Assembly: GCF_024464655.1 (NCBI RefSeq)
Contig: NZ_JANHAV010000001.1
Span: 124,001-188,000, forward strand
Reading direction: 5' to 3'
From: Halobellus inordinatus
Lineage (GTDB): Archaea; Halobacteriota; Halobacteria; Halobacteriales; Haloferacaceae
Length of the DNA stretch: 64,000 bases
A program made the translations under genes and the position numbers. This document shows, in pieces, positions 61,231 through 64,000 of the stretch; within the stretch, counting starts at the first letter, position 1, and the number at the start of each line of letters is the position of its first letter. Below the pieces are notes generated by a model. The model was not told the DNA's origin and did not search any database. It was given only the letters and a program-made list of their open reading frames with translations.

Positions 61231-62226
61231 ATGAATATGCTCGTCGACGGTGAGTGGCGGACCGACGCCTACCAGGCTACGAACGAGGACGGGGAGTTCG
61301 ACCGACAGGAGACGACGTTCCGCGACTGGATTCAGGACGATCCGGACGCCGAATACCCCGCCGAGTCGGGTCGGTATCACGTCTACATCTCCCGTGCCTG
61401 TCCGTGGGCCCACCGCGTGGCGATGGCCCGCCGCCTGCTCGGGCTGGAAGACGACATCTCGCTGTCGATCGTCGAGCCCGTCCGTTACGAGGACGGCTGG
61501 GAGTTCTCCGAGGAGTACCCCGATCCGGTCTACGGCGAGGACTACCTCCGCGACATCTACACGCGCGCGGACTCAGACTACACCGGCCGCGTGACCGTTC
61601 CCGTCCTCTGGGATCGCGAGCGCGAGACCATCGTCAACAACGAATCCCGCGAGATTATGCGGATGCTCGACACCGAGTTCGACGACGCCAACGGTGTCGA
61701 TCTCTGGCCCGAGGGCTATCGCGACGCGGTCGATCAGGCCATCGACGAGATTTACGACCCGATCAACAACGGCGTCTACCGCGCCGGGTTCGCCGACACG
61801 CAGGCGGCCCACGAGGCGGCGATCGAGGACCTCTTCGACGCGCTCGACCGCTGGGAGGCCGTCCTCGACGAGCAGCGCTTCCTCGCCGGCGACGTGTTCA
61901 CCGAGGCCGACATCGCGATGTTCGCGACGCTGATTCGGTTCGACCACGTCTATCACACCCACTTCAAGTGCAACCGCCGGGCGATCCACGAGTACCCGAA
62001 TCTCTGGAACTACACGAAGGAGATCTACCAGTTCCCGGGCGTCGCCGAGACGGTGAAACTCGATCACATCACGCGGCACTACTATATGAGCCACGACGAC
62101 GTGAACCCGAAGCGACTCGTCCCGTCCGGCCCCGACATCGACTTCTCGGAGCCGCACGACCGCGATCGGCTGCCCGCCGACCTTCCGTCGGAACTCCGGG
62201 CCGACGCTGCCGTCGCCGACGACTGA
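61231..62226 (+). CDS. Glutathione S-transferase family protein (Xi class-like)
   Basis: 331 residues from ATG 61231 (MNMLVDGEWRTDAYQATNED). The thioredoxin-like half has the redox motif SRACPWAHRVAMARRLLGL (Cys-Pro-Trp-Ala) and VPVLWDRERETIVNNESREIMRML; the helical half has EQRFLAGDVFTEADIAMFATLIRFDHVYHTHFKCNRRAIHEYPNLWNY, described by its conserved Tyr, His and Asp. This matches glutathionyl-hydroquinone reductases. Haloarchaea use gamma-glutamylcysteine rather than glutathione, so the partner thiol may differ. Its TGA stop is the left duplication of element C4. Confidence 0.85.
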   Translation: MNMLVDGEWRTDAYQATNEDGEFDRQETTFRDWIQDDPDAEYPAESGRYHVYISRACPWAHRVAMARRLLGLEDDISLSIVEPVRYEDGWEFSEEYPDPVYGEDYLRDIYTRADSDYTGRVTVPVLWDRERETIVNNESREIMRMLDTEFDDANGVDLWPEGYRDAVDQAIDEIYDPINNGVYRAGFADTQAAHEAAIEDLFDALDRWEAVLDEQRFLAGDVFTEADIAMFATLIRFDHVYHTHFKCNRRAIHEYPNLWNYTKEIYQFPGVAETVKLDHITRHYYMSHDDVNPKRLVPSGPDIDFSEPHDRDRLPADLPSELRADAAVADD

Positions 62227-62304
62227 TAGGGACTATCGTACGTCTCCATAGACTTCTCGCCGGACGATACGGCGTGACTCTCCGAACAGTTACGAGAATC
62301 CCTA
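62227..62304. mobile_element. MITE-like palindromic element C4 (78 bp, TGA duplication)
   Basis: Core tagggactatcgta... with TGA at 62224-62226 and again at 62305-62307. The left TGA is exactly the stop codon of the GST-like gene. The right inverted repeat differs at two bases (gagaatccc). Central hairpin is a variant (ctcgccg / cggcgtg). Confidence 0.9.
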
Positions 62305-62407
62305 TGAGCACGGTTTCTCAGCGGCCGGGCGACTGACCGACCCCCACCGCGACGCTCGCCCGGATCAACGCGTCGCCTTCTTGTCCGACCCCTCCCTCTC
62401 CTCGCGT

Positions 62408-63112
62408 ATGACTGACAGCGACGACGCGACCGCAGGGACGCCAGCCGAGACCCGACGCCAGACGCCGGGCGGCGGCGTCCGCCCGTCCGCGACCGACATC
62501 GAACCCGCGGCCCCCGCGGAGTTCGGCCTGGTACAGGCGTGGTGGGGCGACGGCAAGGGCAAGACGACGGCGTCGCTCGGGATGGCCTTCCGCGCGGCCG
62601 GCCACGGCTACCGCGTCCACCTCCTCCAGTTCCTGAAGGGCGGCGCCGACTCGGTCGAAGGCGTCCGCGGCGAGTACAACGCAATCGCGGCCGTCCCCGG
62701 CATCTCCTACGAGAACACGGGTCACTACGGCTGGCACGGCCTGCTCGACGGCTCCGACGACGACGAGCACCACGCGAAGGCCCGCGGCGCGCTCGAACGA
62801 ACGGCGGAAATCGTCGACGGCGCGGCCGACGCTGACCTGACGGCCCCGCTCGATCTCGACGGCGACCCCACGGACGGCGTTCACCTGCTCGTCCTCGACG
62901 AGATCCTCTACGCCGTCGAGCAGGACCTCCTCGAGGAGGCCGACGTGCTCGATCTAATCGACGAGAAACCCGATAACCTCGAACTCGTCCTCACCGGGAG
63001 CCACTCGGAGCCGACCTACCTGCTCGACGCCGCCGATCTCGTGACCGAAGTGCGAAAGGTGAAACACCCCTTCGACGCGGGCGTTCGCGCCCGGAAAGGC
63101 ACCGAGTACTGA
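62408..63112 (+). CDS. cobA: Cob(I)yrinic acid a,c-diamide adenosyltransferase
   Basis: 234 residues from ATG 62408, with a 35-residue disordered leader. The ATP site is [23 protein letters not shown] (P-loop GDGKGKT), then [14 protein letters not shown] and [18 protein letters not shown] (Walker B-like). It adds the adenosyl group to the cobalt of corrinoids. Its stop overlaps the start of the next gene (TGATG). Confidence 0.92.
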   Translation: MTDSDDATAGTPAETRRQTPGGGVRPSATDIEPAAPAEFGLVQAWWGDGKGKTTASLGMAFRAAGHGYRVHLLQFLKGGADSVEGVRGEYNAIAAVPGISYENTGHYGWHGLLDGSDDDEHHAKARGALERTAEIVDGAADADLTAPLDLDGDPTDGVHLLVLDEILYAVEQDLLEEADVLDLIDEKPDNLELVLTGSHSEPTYLLDAADLVTEVRKVKHPFDAGVRARKGTEY

Positions 63113-64000
63113 TGGCCGACGACGTCGGAGCGGGCGGCGACGACAGCGGTGCCGCCGAGACGATTCTCGTCGCGGGGACGGCCAGTCACGTCGGCAAGAG
63201 CACGGTGGCCGCCGGTCTCTGTCGCCGTCTCGCTGACGCCGGCGTCGACGTCGCGCCGTTCAAGGCGCAGAATATGAGCAACGAGGCGCGGGCGGTCGTC
63301 CGTCCGAGCGCGGTGCGGACTCGTGAGGCCGGCGGCTCCGACCCCCGCTTCGACTCCGGCCCCGCCACCGAGACCGATTACAGCCCGGCATTCGGCGAGA
63401 TCGGCGTCTCCCAGTACGTCCAGTCCCGCGCGGCCGGCGTCCGGCCGACGACCGACCACAACCCCGTCCTCTTGAAGCCGCGCGGCGGAGGCGAATCCCA
63501 ACTCGTCGTCGACGGGGTCGCGGTCGGCCACTACGCCGCGGGCGACTACTACGCCGAGCACTGGGACGATGCCCGTCGGGCGGCCGAAGCGGCGCACGCG
63601 CGCCTCGCGGCCGATCACGACGTCGTCGTCGCCGAGGGCGCGGGCTCGATTGCGGAGGTGAACTTCCACGACCGGGACCTAGCGAACGTCGAGACGGCGC
63701 GATTCGCCGACGCCACCGTCCTGCTCGTCGCCGACATCGAGCGCGGCGGCGTGTTCGCGTCTAGTCTGGGCACGCTCGAACTGCTGCCAGACGACGTGCG
63801 CGACCGCGTCGTCGGCGTCGCGATCACGAAGTTCCGCGGCGACCGCTCGCTGCTCGACCCCGGTATCGAGGAGATCGAAGCGCGAACCGGCGTGCCAGTT
63901 CTCGCGGTGCTCCCGTACGACGACCCCGGCCTTCCCGACGAGGACAGCGTCTCGCTGCCGGCCGTCGGCGAGCGGTCGGTCCGCGGCGACGACGACGGCG
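63112..64000 (+). CDS. cobQ: Cobyric acid synthase (3' truncated by window)
   Basis: 296 residues visible, no stop before the end. The amidotransferase ATP-binding domain begins [25 protein letters not shown] and goes on with [72 protein letters not shown] and [29 protein letters not shown], all in the CobQ/CbiP order. The class-I glutamine amidotransferase half is beyond the window. It amidates four carboxyls of adenosylcobyrinate diamide. It overlaps cobA by one base (TGATG). Confidence 0.92.
   Translation, partial: MADDVGAGGDDSGAAETILVAGTASHVGKSTVAAGLCRRLADAGVDVAPFKAQNMSNEARAVVRPSAVRTREAGGSDPRFDSGPATETDYSPAFGEIGVSQYVQSRAAGVRPTTDHNPVLLKPRGGGESQLVVDGVAVGHYAAGDYYAEHWDDARRAAEAAHARLAADHDVVVAEGAGSIAEVNFHDRDLANVETARFADATVLLVADIERGGVFASSLGTLELLPDDVRDRVVGVAITKFRGDRSLLDPGIEEIEARTGVPVLAVLPYDDPGLPDEDSVSLPAVGERSVRGDDDG

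Noticed and set aside
4307-62304. CRISPR array made of the palindromic repeats
   Set aside because: The copies are kilobases apart, lack regular spacers and belong to four families with different sequences; no cas genes are present.

Overview
The window is a stretch of chromosome from a halophilic archaeon (class Halobacteria). The evidence is the very high G+C, strongly acidic Asp/Glu-rich proteins, TATA-box promoters about 25 bp upstream of start codons (often apparently leaderless), and archaeal-only genes: TFB, aIF2-beta, Nop5/fibrillarin, L10e, geranylgeranylglyceryl phosphate synthase, pantoate kinase with phosphopantothenate synthetase, DtdA and NucS. The gene order (HVO_0476-type zinc finger, aminopeptidase, type II GAPDH, PGK, type I GAPDH, L10e, NucS) looks like the Haloferax/Halorubrum side of the class, but I cannot name a genus.

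Layout. 1-4.2 kb: end of a TrkA-C/PhoU protein, an aspartoacylase-like hydrolase, a threonine synthase homologue and an isoaspartyl methyltransferase. 4.3-11.5 kb: small membrane and zinc proteins, an aminopeptidase and central carbon metabolism (type II GAPDH, PGK, type I GAPDH). 11.8-17 kb: Hsp20, RimK-like ligase, L10e, NucS, VanZ, aldo/keto reductase and a cold-shock protein. 17-20 kb: an unknown protein, a universal stress protein, and tRNA-Phe and tRNA-Val with broken tRNA copies behind them. 20-28.5 kb: ABC exporter, AroE, cation exchanger, DtdA, then FtsZ-SecE-Spt5. 28.6-38.6 kb: mixed housekeeping and metabolic genes including Get3/ArsA, MalQ, an 8-oxoguanine-type glycosylase and a truncated globin. 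38.8-44 kb: aIF2-beta, TFB, CorA, a lipoprotein and small zinc proteins. 44-52 kb: sensor kinase, Nop5-fibrillarin, GshA, GGGP synthase and AspRS. 52-64 kb: a second cold-shock protein, CoA biosynthesis pair, TruD, kinase, Pth2, Dcd, a thiamine regulator, Thi4, a glutathione transferase relative and two cobalamin genes, the last cut by the window end.

The most unusual content is between the genes. I find thirteen full copies and one remnant of small (about 77-86 bp) palindromic elements in four sequence families (A-D). Families B, C and D share one build: outer inverted repeats starting 5'-TA, a central hairpin, and a 3-bp direct duplication at the ends, nearly always TGA or its complement TCA. 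At three full copies and one remnant, that TGA is exactly the stop codon of the neighbouring gene, so insertion restores the stop. One B copy instead supplies the last codons and stop of a VanZ gene. No transposase is present, so they look like non-autonomous MITE-like elements. Two other kinds of scar occur: three tandem copies of the 3' end of aspS, and partial copies of the 3' parts of tRNA-Phe and tRNA-Val. Both look like leftovers of site-specific integration. No CRISPR array, rRNA or intact mobile element is seen.
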